24,281 nt of DNA from Isotricha intestinalis (lineage: Eukaryota; Ciliophora; Litostomatea; Vestibuliferida; Isotrichidae), in NCBI GenBank assembly GCA_023807065.1, contig JAJJLU010003923.1, positions 1 to 24,281 of the forward strand, given 5' to 3'. The stretch's first letter is position 1, and each line of letters starts with the position of its first letter. Below the pieces are notes generated by a model. The model made no database searches. It saw nothing but the letters and a program-made list of their open reading frames with translations, and had not been told where the DNA came from. The translations under genes and the position numbers were made by a program. Positions 1-10,569 of the stretch are shown here, piece by piece.

Positions 1-937
1 AAAAATATAAATTTATTATTTATATCTATTTGTTGAATAAAACTTATTAAACATTCAATAATTTATTAACTACTTCTTCCGATTTATCTCAACCTTTAGC
101 CTAACATTGAATTGTTTTAATTATCATTTTCTTTTTCATTATAAATATTTTGTAAAAAGATAATTATTTAATTTATCTTTTTATTTCTAATTTCTCATAT
201 CATTCATTCGTTTTTCAAATAAAAAATTTTTTTTTATTTTTTTAAATAATGCTTCTTTAATATCTATTCTCTAAATATAATAAATAATTTATAAATAAAA
301 AATAATTCTTTTATATTTCTTTAATATTCTAAAAATATTAATCTTATAACCAATTAATTTTAATCCATCAATTATTTTTTCATAATTCATAGTAATATAA
401 AAAATTTTGTAAATATATACATATTTTTATTTTGAATTAATATTCTATAAAATTCTTCTTTTTTTAATTATAATTCAATATTATAATAAGTAATTTTTTT
501 TATTAAAATAAGATAATTGTTTTTAATCTTTTTTTTTATTTCTACATGATTTTATTCTTATAATAATTTCTTATGGAATATCAATATATATTAATGATTT
601 ATTTATTATAATTTTATATTCAAAAAAATTAAAACATTTATATAAATAATAAATATTTCATTTCTTTTTTATATATAATAATAATTGGTAATTCATTTAA
701 AAAAATTCTCTTTTAATAAAAATTATGATTTATTATCAATTTTTCTTTATTTTTCTATTATAATAATAGATAAATATATAAAATATTCAAATTAATAATG
801 AAAATATTTTTAATTTTATCAACTTTTTGATTTTGAATAAATTAATTAATATAGTGAGAAATACTACTTAAATTTTCAATATTATATTTTATAAAAAATT
901 AATATGTTCTTATTTATTTTTATGAAATTTTATTTAA
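1..937. other. Gene-free AT-rich region upstream of PIEZO
   Basis: No supported gene. The + strand is markedly pyrimidine-rich (many T and C, few G), as expected if an old coding region once lay on the minus strand. A minus-strand frame can be followed for about 700 bases, but it contains TAA, TAG and TGA stops at close to the rate expected by chance in such AT-rich DNA, so I do not call a pseudogene. The last few hundred bases must hold the PIEZO promoter and 5' leader, but no distinct element can be picked out from the AT background. Confidence 0.5.
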
Positions 938-3900
938 ATGAAAGAAATAAATGAAATTAAAGAAAAAAATTATAATGATGATAATATTAAAATAGAATCT
1001 TTTGAAATTATTAATAAAAAAGAAATAGAAGAAGACGAAGAAAGAAAAAAAGAAAAAGAAAAAATTAGTTCAATGAGAATTAACAAAAGAAAATTAAATA
1101 TAATATTTTATTCAGGATTTATTCTTTCATTAATTTATATTTTATTATCTTTATTTATATATTCATATTTAAATTTAATTCTCATTTTTTTATCTTTTTA
1201 TTTCATATTATCTTTTTTAAATGTTTATTCAAAACAATTATATTTTTTATCAAAAAAAATAACACACACGGTATATTTAATTCAATTTGGATATATTTTT
1301 CTAAAAGGACTTTTACTTCTAATTTATAAATTATTCCCAAAAGAAAAAAAAAAAGATGAGCCAGTGGAAATATCTTGGTATGAAATAATATTTACAATGT
1401 TTAATATAAAAGCCGATAATTGGAATTTCACTCTTTTTGAAATGGGAATATCCTTATTTGAATTATTATTATTATTATTATATAATATTTTAAATGATTT
1501 TAGTAATAAATCTTTTATGAAATTGTCTAAAAAATGTTATCAAATAATTCAATCATGGAAAGGAAATGAAAATTTTCTTTTAAATATTGGTTTATATTTA
1601 ATTTGCTTAGGAGCAATAATTAATCCTACAATTATACATACTCTTTTTTTAAGTATAATATTAATACATTTATCTTCTCTTTTATTTAATTTAAAATTTA
1701 ATCATTATATCAGAAAAAAAATAGTAATTTTTTTCAAATATTTTATTCCAATTTATTTTATTGAAAATTATATTTTTAATTGTCCTTTTTTTAAAGAATT
1801 AATTGATAATTTAATTAATGATAAGGTAAATACTTTATTAGAATATTTAGGTGTTATTTTTTTATATAAAAAAAAAGAAAATGCATATTTCTATTTAAAA
1901 GATTATGAAATTATCCATATTTTACCTTTTATATTTTTTTATTTTGGTTATTTTTGTTTAATATTCTTTTTAGCATTAAATAAAAATAAAAATGATATTG
2001 AAAATGATTTTGAAAATATAAATGAATCAATTGAAGTATCTTTAGGAATAATAAAATTTTATATAGAATCTCAACATTTAAATTTAAAAAATAAAATTAA
2101 ATTATATATTATAAAATATTGTATTACTCCAGAATTTTTTCTTCATTTATGTAGAATAGGAATAATAATATGGATTAATTTATATGATACTTATTTTAAT
2201 GTTTTTTTCATCATTTGGATTTTATTAAGTATTAATATTAATAATAAATTTCTATTTTTAACAATAACAAAATTTACTATTTTTCCTTTATTAATTATTG
2301 TATTCACTATAAATTATATTTATAATATTGGTTTTTTTTCTTTAAAATCAAATATTTATGTTCAATTGTTAGGGTTAGTAAAATATACAAAAGAAAGTTT
2401 TGAATTATGTTTTCATTTAGGTTTAAAAATAACAATAATTACTTTTTTCCAAGTTTATATATTTATTCAAATGAAATATTTAAAATATTATGAATTATAT
2501 AAAAGTGATATTGAAAAAAAAAGAAAGATATTTGAAGAAAAGGAAATTAATACTTTATTAAATGAAATTTTCAAAGGAAATTATATTTTAGAAGAAATTG
2601 AAATTATATTTAAATTTGTTTCTGTGATTAATTCTATTTTAGTTACTGTGTTTTTTTATTTAAGTATATGTCAAAGTATTAATATATTTAATGAAATTAT
2701 TTTAATGTTTATTTTTTCTCTTTTTCTCTTTGCTAAAAATATAGATGAATATTATTTTATATTTCTATTTTCAATAAATATTAGTTTTATATTAAAATAT
2801 ATTGTTCATTTAATTTATCCTAAAATTCAAAAAAATGAAAATACAACAAATATTTATAATCTTTTATCTTTATTATTTTTTGATAATTTACAAAATATTC
2901 ATTATTATTGGATTGCTTTCTATTTTTTATTTATTGAATATTGCAATTCTACAAGTATAATTTTTCAAAAATGCAAAAGTAAAGTTTTTTCTATTTTTCA
3001 ATTAATTGAACAAAACGAAAAATTAGGAAATACTATTAAATTTATTTTAATTACTTTATGTGATTTTATTTTTGGTATTTATATTTGGTTAATTATTTTA
3101 TTTTTCATAATTTACTTTTCAAGAGTTGAAAATAATATTTTATTCTTATTTAATTTATTCATTATTTTCATAATATATTACAAATATATTAAAATATCAA
3201 GTAATAAATATCAAAATAATGAAAATATTTTTTTTTATGTTTGGTTACTTATTTTATCATCAATAATTAATTTTGTTTTAATATATATAATTCAATTTTT
3301 AAATAAAAGACCCTTAAGTTTTTACAACGTTTATTATAATGATAAATCAAAAGTTTATTTAGAAATATTTGGTTTATTTTTATTTGAAGAAAATTATTCA
3401 ATTAATTTATTTCCTTATATGATAATGTTTATTATTAGTCTTGCTTTATATTCTGAAATTGATAGGCAATTAAAATTAAATAACAAAAGAAGTTTAAATG
3501 ATAGTAAATTTTCAGATGGAAGCGAAGATATTCATAAAACTTCTTTGTTGGCTGAAGAAAAATTAAAAATATATTCTACTCAAATTTATTATTGTTTATA
3601 TTATATATTACATTATTATTGGATTATTATTTTTTTAGTTGTTACTATTTTATCTATTTATTGGATGCTCTCTTTATCAATGTTCATAGAAATTTTTATA
3701 TTTAGTTTTTATCTTTTAAAATCATTTAAAAATTATTATAGTAATATTACTGATCTTAAATTTGAAAATGATCAAATGAAATTATATAATTTACAAAAAA
3801 AAAATCATTTTAGAACAACTCATTCTCTTCAAGAAGAGTATTTTAATTTAGTGTGGAAGTTTAATTTATTTTTTATTTCTTTAACTTATTTATCAAGTAT

Positions 3901-6900
3901 AATATTTAGATATATGGAAAAAGAAAAAGAAACAGAATCAGTAAAATTTTTAAAAGCAATAATATATATAATAGGTTGTTATTCTTCTCGTAAAAATGAA
4001 GATAATAAATCTACTTTTTTAAGTTATTCATTTGGTTATTTATTAATAATTGGATTATTTAGTATAAGAGCATATTTTCTTTCAAAATTCGAAGAAATAA
4101 AAGTTAAAATCGAATTAGCAGAAGAAAAAAAAAAATTAGTTAAACCAAAAGAAAAAGGAAATGAAAGTTTTGATGAACAAAATTATATCTTAAGTTTAGA
4201 TACTCCAGATGATAGTTTACCTTATTTATTTCATATTGAATCAGAATACAATAGGAATAATAATATTTCAATAAATGATAATACATTTGTGGAGATAGAA
4301 AATAAAATAAATGATGATTCAGAGGATCTTAAATCTAAAGATGATTCTTCAATTAATTATATAAAAAAGAAAATGATAGAATATTCTATTTCATTTCATA
4401 AAGAAATAAAAGATATTTTAGAAGTAATAATTATTTCTATCATTTTAATTTCAGCAATTTTAAAAGTAAATATAATATCATTTATATTATTATTATTCAT
4501 TATTTATGCATATAAAACAAATGGTTTAAATACTAAAATAATGTTTTATCTTTCGAGTTTAGTTTTAATTCTTTTTAATGTACAATATTTACTTTTTCTA
4601 AGTAATTTTTCTTTAAAAACAATTCCCAATTATTCTATTGATGAAAAAATTTTTGAAAAAATTAATGAATTTTTACCTTGGTATAGTTATACTTTAGGAG
4701 TTAAATGGGGATTTTTTTTTAGTTGTGGAGTTTTTCAATATCAAATAAGAACTTTATGGATTGATGTTATTATTTTAATTTTTTTATATTTTTATTTAGA
4801 ATTTTTTTCTTTTAGTTTATATGAGAAACAAAATGAAAAAAATGAATTTAAATTATTATTTGAAAAATATAGTATTAAATTTGGAAATTTTTTAAATAAA
4901 GAAAAATATGAAAAATTTGTTTATAATATGAAATTATCTTATGATATAAATTTAAGATTTTTTGATAAGAAAAAAACTGAAAAAGAAATGGTAAATTATA
5001 ATGAGAATGAAGAAAAAAAAAAAGTAAAAGAAAAAACAAAAAAAAATAAAAAAATAAGAAAATTTAAAAAAGTTAGAAATTTTTTTTTTTTGGTTTTTCA
5101 TCATTTTGTTTTATTAATAATATTAATTTTATCTTCTCAAAATAAAGGAATAATATCTTTAGGTTATATAATATTTTGTATATATTATATTTATAATATT
5201 TGTTATTTTTTAAGTGGAAAAAAATGGGGATTAAAAAATGGAATAAGAGGTTTTTTACAACCTTATATATTCTTTGATTTAATGTTATTTTTTATTTTTC
5301 AAATTCCTTTAGATTTTTTTAAAAGAAATGAAGAAATTTTTGAAGAATTTAAAAATGTTTTAGGATATAAAAAGATATTAGACTTTGATTCAAAAAAAAT
5401 TTTTTTCAATAAAACAGTTTTCATTTCATTATTAATGAAAATTGCAATTTATTTTTTAATTTTATTAGAAGAAAAAATCTATTCTTCTTTTGATTTTATA
5501 AAATTTATTTTAAAATATCATTTTCAATACATGAATCAAGCTTATATAATAGGGAATTTAACTAGTATTTTATTTAATAATCACAGAATAAAATTAATGA
5601 ATGATAAATTGAAAGAAAATGAAAAATTAGAAGAAACTTTAAATTCTTTAAAAAATTTTATAGAAAATTGGAATAAAGAAAGAAATGAATTTGAGTTAAA
5701 TCTTAAAAAGAAAAATGAAATTACAATTGGAAAAATAATAAAGAAACATTGGTTAGTTAACTTAGCTTTAAAAATACATTATTCAAGTAGAAAAATAAAT
5801 TATAATAGAATAAACAATAAAGAAGAAATTTTATTAATTTTACAAGGAAATGATTATACTTATAGTGAATTATTAAATGAAATAAATAAATTTGAAGAAG
5901 AAAATAAAGATTTATTTGATTTACATTCTTCTAATAAAAATTTATTAAAAGAAGAAGAAAGAAAAGAAACTAATGAAGAAAAAAGTGAAAATAATACTTC
6001 AATAAATAAAAAAACTTTTGAAGAAGAAGAAAATAAAATAAACAAAATTTTAGGTGAAAAAATAAATAAAGAAAATGATATTTTCTTTCCAACTGCAGAA
6101 TATTATGAAAAAAAACATAAAATCAGAAGTTTATTTTTTAAAAAGTATTTTTCAAAAGGAAAAATATTTATTTATATAATTAAATCAATAAATAAATATT
6201 TAATAGAAAATTTTGAATATGTTTGTTATTTTTTTATGATAATAAATAATTTTGCTTATGGAAGTTTAATTTCTATAATTTGGACTATTTTAGTTTTTTC
6301 TTTTGGAATTATTCAATATCCAAGACCTACAAAAAATTTTTGGAATTTTTGTATTTTTTTATGTTCTTTTACAATTATTTTTAAATTTACTATTCAATTA
6401 AATTTCATTCAATTTTTTTTAAGTGAAAATTCTATTATTAATTTAAGTTATTTATTTAATAAAGTAGATAATTCTTTTTTAAGATTACAAATTAAAAGAT
6501 TTAAAGAAGATGAATATTTTGAATTTATTTATTATTTAATCTTTGATTTTTTACTTTTTGGAATTTTATTAATGAATCAATTTATTTTAATTAAAAAAGG
6601 ATTGTATATTGATAATAATTATGAAACTATTGAAGAAGCAAATAAAAGGATAATATATTATAAATCTGAAAATGGAATAAAAGAATTTAATGAAAAGAGT
6701 ATAAGTTCTATTAAAAGTATTTTAGCTAAAACTTCTACTCATAAACATTTAAATATATTTCAAAAATTAAGCAATTATTATGAAAACAATTTTAATTATA
6801 TTAGAAATGAAAAACCTGGAAAAGATTTTTATACTTTTTATACAATATTTCAAATATTAATCATATTATATATTATTGTTTTTTATACTGATATGGAACA

Positions 6901-8734
6901 AGATAATTTAATTTCACATGAAGGTGATATTTACATAAAACAGTTTTCTAAAAATATGATTTTTTTCCTTTTAATACATCTATTCATATGTGGTATAGAT
7001 AGATATATATATATGAAAAATTCTAGAAGAGTAAAAAAAATAAAATATAAAATATATAATAAAAAGATAGGCTTGGATGAAACAAATAATATATATAATG
7101 AAATAAATTTAAAATCTTATGAAAATATTAAGAATTATATTAAAGAAAATAAAGAAAAATATTCTTTAGTAACATATCAATATGAAGGATTTCAATATTC
7201 AATTTTTTATAAATTGATCTTACAAATCATAACTGTAATATTTATTCATATTTTTATTTTTTATTATCTTCCTTTAAATCAAAACTCAAAAACAAATAAA
7301 AATGTTACTAATGATTTATCAAATAATTATGTTTTAGTTTTTTATATATTATATAATTTTTATTTTTTTTTTTCAGGACTTCAAATAAAATTTGGTTTTG
7401 CTGGAATGAGAAAATTAAGTCCTTTAATGTCAGGTTCAAGTATGTTTTATAATATAGTTTATAGAACATTTCAATATATTCCTTTTTTATTTGAATTAAA
7501 AAATTTTATTGATTGGTCTTTTACTAAAACATCCTTAGAAATTTGGCAATGGTTAAAATTTGAAGAAATTAATTCTTTATTATTTATTAATAAATGTTTT
7601 AATAAATCTTATATGGGAAGAAGGATTGGAAGTAAAAGAAGCATTTTTTTAAAAATTTTTGAAGGTTGGAGTTTATTTATTATTGTTCTTTTAATTATGT
7701 TTTGTCCTTTAATTTTATTTTCTAATTTAAATCCTTCTTCTCAAAGAAATTATATAACTGGAACTTATTTCAAAGTTCAATTTTATTATAATAATTCTTT
7801 TCAAAACGGTAATTTAACTCTTTTAGAAAGTTCAAATTCTGAATTTTCAGAAGTTATGTTAGATCAATTAAAAACTGATTATAATGATACTGATTTAATA
7901 AACTATTTAAATGCTAATTTTAAAATTCAAAATATTAGTATAAATGCATATGGAGATTTTAATTGGGATATTAATAATAAGACATATAATTTTTTATATG
8001 AGAATATAGAAAAAGAAAATTTTCATTTTTATTTGAGATTAGTTTATTCTTTTACAAAAAAATATGGAAAAAGTGATGAAAGTTTATTTAGATATGAAGA
8101 TTATAATTTGACTAAAGAAAACATGAAAAAATTTTTTGATAAAAATTCTTTAAACAATAATTCCATTCTATTAGAGAAATCTTTTTCTAAAATCTTAAGA
8201 ATTCCTTCAGAAGAAAGACCTTTAGAAATAATAAACGACAAACAAGATATAATATTAACTTATAATATAACAAATAAAAAGTATAAATATTGGAATATAA
8301 AATCAATTAATCAGAATAACATAAATATAATAACTTTCACAGATGAATTTTCAGAATTAACTTTTGGTTATAATATATTAACCTTTTATTTTACTTTTAT
8401 TATTTTAGTAGGTAATTATTTAAGATCAATGTTTTTAGGAAGTGCAGAAAGAATAATGTATACTGAAATGGTTCTTCCTAATAAGTTATTAAGTCTTTGT
8501 GAAGGAATAAGAATTGCAAGAATTAAGAAAGATTATTTACAAGAAGAACAATTATATTATGTATTGATTGATTTAATGAGATCTCCTGAAATGATTAAAA
8601 ATATTACTAAAAGTAGTTTAATCTTCATTCAAGATAAAAATATTTTACAAAAGGAAGAGAAACAAAAGTATGTTAAGAATCAACCTATTTTGGAAGATTT
8701 TAATGCTGTGGTTAGGAACTCTTTTCAAAAATAA
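938..8734 (+). CDS. PIEZO-family mechanosensitive cation channel
   Basis: PIEZO proteins form trimeric, mechanically gated cation channels in the plasma or internal membranes. At 2598 residues this one is within the usual family length. Most of the protein is repeated hydrophobic segments separated by Lys/Glu/Asn-rich loops, matching the multi-helix blade; charged loops lie near residues 1350-1390 and 1670-1735. The C-terminal Piezo domain is clear. It has the anchor-like region around 2181-2210 (PFLFELKNFIDW, then a Trp/Glu-rich helix), a hydrophobic helix near 2235-2265, a soluble extracellular-cap-like stretch about 2266-2476, then the pore helix and the end motif around 2500-2570 (LLSLCEGIRIAR, EEQLYYVLIDLMRSPE). 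The start is fixed by an in-frame TAA directly before the ATG. The gene is one exon of 7.8 kb ending in TAA. The family call is firm; ion selectivity and location in the cell are not visible in the sequence. Confidence 0.95.
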   Translation: MKEINEIKEKNYNDDNIKIESFEIINKKEIEEDEERKKEKEKISSMRINKRKLNIIFYSGFILSLIYILLSLFIYSYLNLILIFLSFYFILSFLNVYSKQLYFLSKKITHTVYLIQFGYIFLKGLLLLIYKLFPKEKKKDEPVEISWYEIIFTMFNIKADNWNFTLFEMGISLFELLLLLLYNILNDFSNKSFMKLSKKCYQIIQSWKGNENFLLNIGLYLICLGAIINPTIIHTLFLSIILIHLSSLLFNLKFNHYIRKKIVIFFKYFIPIYFIENYIFNCPFFKELIDNLINDKVNTLLEYLGVIFLYKKKENAYFYLKDYEIIHILPFIFFYFGYFCLIFFLALNKNKNDIENDFENINESIEVSLGIIKFYIESQHLNLKNKIKLYIIKYCITPEFFLHLCRIGIIIWINLYDTYFNVFFIIWILLSININNKFLFLTITKFTIFPLLIIVFTINYIYNIGFFSLKSNIYVQLLGLVKYTKESFELCFHLGLKITIITFFQVYIFIQMKYLKYYELYKSDIEKKRKIFEEKEINTLLNEIFKGNYILEEIEIIFKFVSVINSILVTVFFYLSICQSINIFNEIILMFIFSLFLFAKNIDEYYFIFLFSINISFILKYIVHLIYPKIQKNENTTNIYNLLSLLFFDNLQNIHYYWIAFYFLFIEYCNSTSIIFQKCKSKVFSIFQLIEQNEKLGNTIKFILITLCDFIFGIYIWLIILFFIIYFSRVENNILFLFNLFIIFIIYYKYIKISSNKYQNNENIFFYVWLLILSSIINFVLIYIIQFLNKRPLSFYNVYYNDKSKVYLEIFGLFLFEENYSINLFPYMIMFIISLALYSEIDRQLKLNNKRSLNDSKFSDGSEDIHKTSLLAEEKLKIYSTQIYYCLYYILHYYWIIIFLVVTILSIYWMLSLSMFIEIFIFSFYLLKSFKNYYSNITDLKFENDQMKLYNLQKKNHFRTTHSLQEEYFNLVWKFNLFFISLTYLSSIIFRYMEKEKETESVKFLKAIIYIIGCYSSRKNEDNKSTFLSYSFGYLLIIGLFSIRAYFLSKFEEIKVKIELAEEKKKLVKPKEKGNESFDEQNYILSLDTPDDSLPYLFHIESEYNRNNNISINDNTFVEIENKINDDSEDLKSKDDSSINYIKKKMIEYSISFHKEIKDILEVIIISIILISAILKVNIISFILLLFIIYAYKTNGLNTKIMFYLSSLVLILFNVQYLLFLSNFSLKTIPNYSIDEKIFEKINEFLPWYSYTLGVKWGFFFSCGVFQYQIRTLWIDVIILIFLYFYLEFFSFSLYEKQNEKNEFKLLFEKYSIKFGNFLNKEKYEKFVYNMKLSYDINLRFFDKKKTEKEMVNYNENEEKKKVKEKTKKNKKIRKFKKVRNFFFLVFHHFVLLIILILSSQNKGIISLGYIIFCIYYIYNICYFLSGKKWGLKNGIRGFLQPYIFFDLMLFFIFQIPLDFFKRNEEIFEEFKNVLGYKKILDFDSKKIFFNKTVFISLLMKIAIYFLILLEEKIYSSFDFIKFILKYHFQYMNQAYIIGNLTSILFNNHRIKLMNDKLKENEKLEETLNSLKNFIENWNKERNEFELNLKKKNEITIGKIIKKHWLVNLALKIHYSSRKINYNRINNKEEILLILQGNDYTYSELLNEINKFEEENKDLFDLHSSNKNLLKEEERKETNEEKSENNTSINKKTFEEEENKINKILGEKINKENDIFFPTAEYYEKKHKIRSLFFKKYFSKGKIFIYIIKSINKYLIENFEYVCYFFMIINNFAYGSLISIIWTILVFSFGIIQYPRPTKNFWNFCIFLCSFTIIFKFTIQLNFIQFFLSENSIINLSYLFNKVDNSFLRLQIKRFKEDEYFEFIYYLIFDFLLFGILLMNQFILIKKGLYIDNNYETIEEANKRIIYYKSENGIKEFNEKSISSIKSILAKTSTHKHLNIFQKLSNYYENNFNYIRNEKPGKDFYTFYTIFQILIILYIIVFYTDMEQDNLISHEGDIYIKQFSKNMIFFLLIHLFICGIDRYIYMKNSRRVKKIKYKIYNKKIGLDETNNIYNEINLKSYENIKNYIKENKEKYSLVTYQYEGFQYSIFYKLILQIITVIFIHIFIFYYLPLNQNSKTNKNVTNDLSNNYVLVFYILYNFYFFFSGLQIKFGFAGMRKLSPLMSGSSMFYNIVYRTFQYIPFLFELKNFIDWSFTKTSLEIWQWLKFEEINSLLFINKCFNKSYMGRRIGSKRSIFLKIFEGWSLFIIVLLIMFCPLILFSNLNPSSQRNYITGTYFKVQFYYNNSFQNGNLTLLESSNSEFSEVMLDQLKTDYNDTDLINYLNANFKIQNISINAYGDFNWDINNKTYNFLYENIEKENFHFYLRLVYSFTKKYGKSDESLFRYEDYNLTKENMKKFFDKNSLNNNSILLEKSFSKILRIPSEERPLEIINDKQDIILTYNITNKKYKYWNIKSINQNNINIITFTDEFSELTFGYNILTFYFTFIILVGNYLRSMFLGSAERIMYTEMVLPNKLLSLCEGIRIARIKKDYLQEEQLYYVLIDLMRSPEMIKNITKSSLIFIQDKNILQKEEKQKYVKNQPILEDFNAVVRNSFQK

Positions 8735-9300
8735 TTATATTTTTTTAGTAAATTATATTATTAAAAATTTTTTCTTTGAATATTTCATTATAATATAAAA
8801 TTTGAAATAAAAAAATAATTTTTTAATTAATTAAAATAGTTTTTTATTGTGGTTAATAATTATTTAAATTTAAATTTAGATATTTATTTTATTTAAAAAA
8901 TAAATTTTTAGAATAAAAAAATTTTAAATCATTTATTAATATATTTTTATATTTAAATTTCATTCTTTTTCAAATGATTAATTCTAATATTTAATAAAAT
9001 CAAACTAAAAATTCACAAAATAATAGTATCCTGAATATTACTTTTTATCTTTTTAAACAAGAATGGATTTTCACAGAGAAATTTTTTAAACTCTTAGGGT
9101 TATTGTCTTAGAATTCAATTAGAAAATTAATAATTATTAAATATTTTTTTCTTTTTTTTTAACATCTTTTATGATTTTTTGTTAAAAATATTGAAAAAAA
9201 TAAATAAATATTGAAAAAAATAAATGAAATAATTATTTAAACAAGAAAAAATTGGATATGAAAATAATTAAATAACATTAAAAAAATATCAACAAATAAA
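8735..9300. other. Intergenic region between PIEZO and MORN protein A
   Basis: This 566-base spacer contains the PIEZO 3' end and the leader of the next gene. There is no supported gene. Around 9050-9130 the base composition is slightly richer in G and C. A short frame from ATG 9063 there runs through two in-frame stops (MDFHREIF, stop, TLRVIVLEFN, stop), which is too short to call a pseudogene. A small tandem repeat lies at 9188-9224. Confidence 0.5.
9188..9224. repeat. Short tandem direct repeat, period 20
   Basis: The 17-base unit ATATTGAAAAAAATAAA occurs at 9188-9204 and again at 9208-9224. It lies in the leader region upstream of the MORN gene at 9301. It is simple AT-rich sequence and is most likely replication slippage; no regulatory role is evident. 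Confidence 0.7.
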
Positions 9301-10569
9301 ATGGGAACAAAATGTACAAATTGTTTGTTAGAAAAAAAAGATAAAATGCAATGTGATTTATCTAATAATTTAATAAATGAAACAATAAAAGCTACAAGTC
9401 AATATGATATAAATTCACTTACAGAAAATCAAAATAAACAACATGATTATCATAACTTAAAATTTTTAAAATTTAATCCCAAAAATTCTCAAAGAATAAA
9501 TCCAATCCAAATAACTCAATTAAATAAATATATTAGAGGATATTTATTTAGAAAAGAATACAAAAAATATTTAAAAAATAAATTAATAGAAAATTCAAAT
9601 GATTTATATTCCTTATTTTTAAAAAAATATTCTCAAAATGAAAAAGTAAATAAAATATTATATTCTCAAAATCCAACAATAATAAATTTACTTACATTAA
9701 ATTATAAAGACTTCTACAATGAAAATGAAAATGAAAATCCAATAATAAAAATAGAAAATTCTTTAAAAACAATAAAAAAATATCGTAATTCCTTAATTTT
9801 TAAATATCCAGATAATAAATTAATTTTTAATGATATAAACCAATGTATAACAAATGTAGAATCAGTATATAAAGGAGAAGTAGATTTAATAACAAATAAA
9901 AAATGTGGTAAAGGAGAATTAATATATAGAAGTGGAGCACAAAAATTTGGTACTTGGATTAATAATGAATTTAAAGGTTGGAATAGATATATTGATTTCA
10001 ATGGAATATTATATTTAGGTTATTTTAATAATAATGAATTAAATGGAAAAGGAATTAAATTCCAAATTGAAAAAAATAAACTTTATAAAGGTGATTTTAT
10101 AAATAATATAAAAGAAGGTTTTGGAATTGAAGAAAGTGAAGGTACAAAATATGAAGGTGAATTTAGTAAAGATAAAAAAAACGGTAAAGGTAAAATTTTG
10201 TTTAAAAATGGAGATATTTATGAAGGTAATTTCGAAAATAATAAATTTAATGGTGAAGGACATTATATTTGGAAAAAAAATGGACATGAATATATTGGAA
10301 ATTATTTAAATGGACAATTTAATGGAAAAGGATTTTATAAATGGAGTGAAAATGAATATTATAAAGGAGATTATAAAATGGGAATTAAAGAAGGAAATGG
10401 AGAAGTTAAATATCCTAATGGGAAAAAATATATTGGACCTTTTGTTAATGGGAAATTAAATGGAATTGGTATATTTGAAGATGGGAAAGGAAATAAAGGA
10501 GAAGTTGAATTTGTGAATGGAAAAATTAATAAAAATTATAAAATGAAGAAAAAATATATTGTAAAGTAA
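9301..10569 (+). CDS. MORN-repeat protein A with IQ-like helix and probable N-myristoylation
   Basis: The 422-residue protein begins MGTKCTNC, with Gly2, Thr6 and cysteines at 5 and 8, the pattern of an N-myristoylated and palmitoylated membrane protein. Residues about 69-95 (IQITQLNKYIRGYLFRKEYK) resemble an IQ motif, a possible calmodulin-binding helix. From about residue 190 to 410 the protein is a run of roughly nine or ten MORN repeats, recognisable by recurring Y-x-G-x-F/Y...G-x-G units such as YEGEFSKDKKNGKGK and YEGNFENNKFNGEGH. MORN repeats form extended beta scaffolds that bind lipids or proteins at membranes. No kinase or other catalytic domain follows. It shares its architecture with the MORN gene at 12806. 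The start is supported by the MG motif and by a leader, CAAATAAAATGGGAA, identical at 15 bases to that of the gene at 16303. The partners are unknown. Confidence 0.93.
   Translation: MGTKCTNCLLEKKDKMQCDLSNNLINETIKATSQYDINSLTENQNKQHDYHNLKFLKFNPKNSQRINPIQITQLNKYIRGYLFRKEYKKYLKNKLIENSNDLYSLFLKKYSQNEKVNKILYSQNPTIINLLTLNYKDFYNENENENPIIKIENSLKTIKKYRNSLIFKYPDNKLIFNDINQCITNVESVYKGEVDLITNKKCGKGELIYRSGAQKFGTWINNEFKGWNRYIDFNGILYLGYFNNNELNGKGIKFQIEKNKLYKGDFINNIKEGFGIEESEGTKYEGEFSKDKKNGKGKILFKNGDIYEGNFENNKFNGEGHYIWKKNGHEYIGNYLNGQFNGKGFYKWSENEYYKGDYKMGIKEGNGEVKYPNGKKYIGPFVNGKLNGIGIFEDGKGNKGEVEFVNGKINKNYKMKKKYIVK

Noticed and set aside
1..720. Long minus-strand frame with many in-frame stops, suggestive of a decayed gene
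   Set aside because: The stops number close to what chance predicts for such AT-rich DNA and include TAA, TAG and TGA; only the strand purine bias supports it.
1455..1482. TTA trinucleotide run inside PIEZO as a microsatellite of interest
   Set aside because: It encodes a short Leu run in a membrane helix and is ordinary for this base composition.
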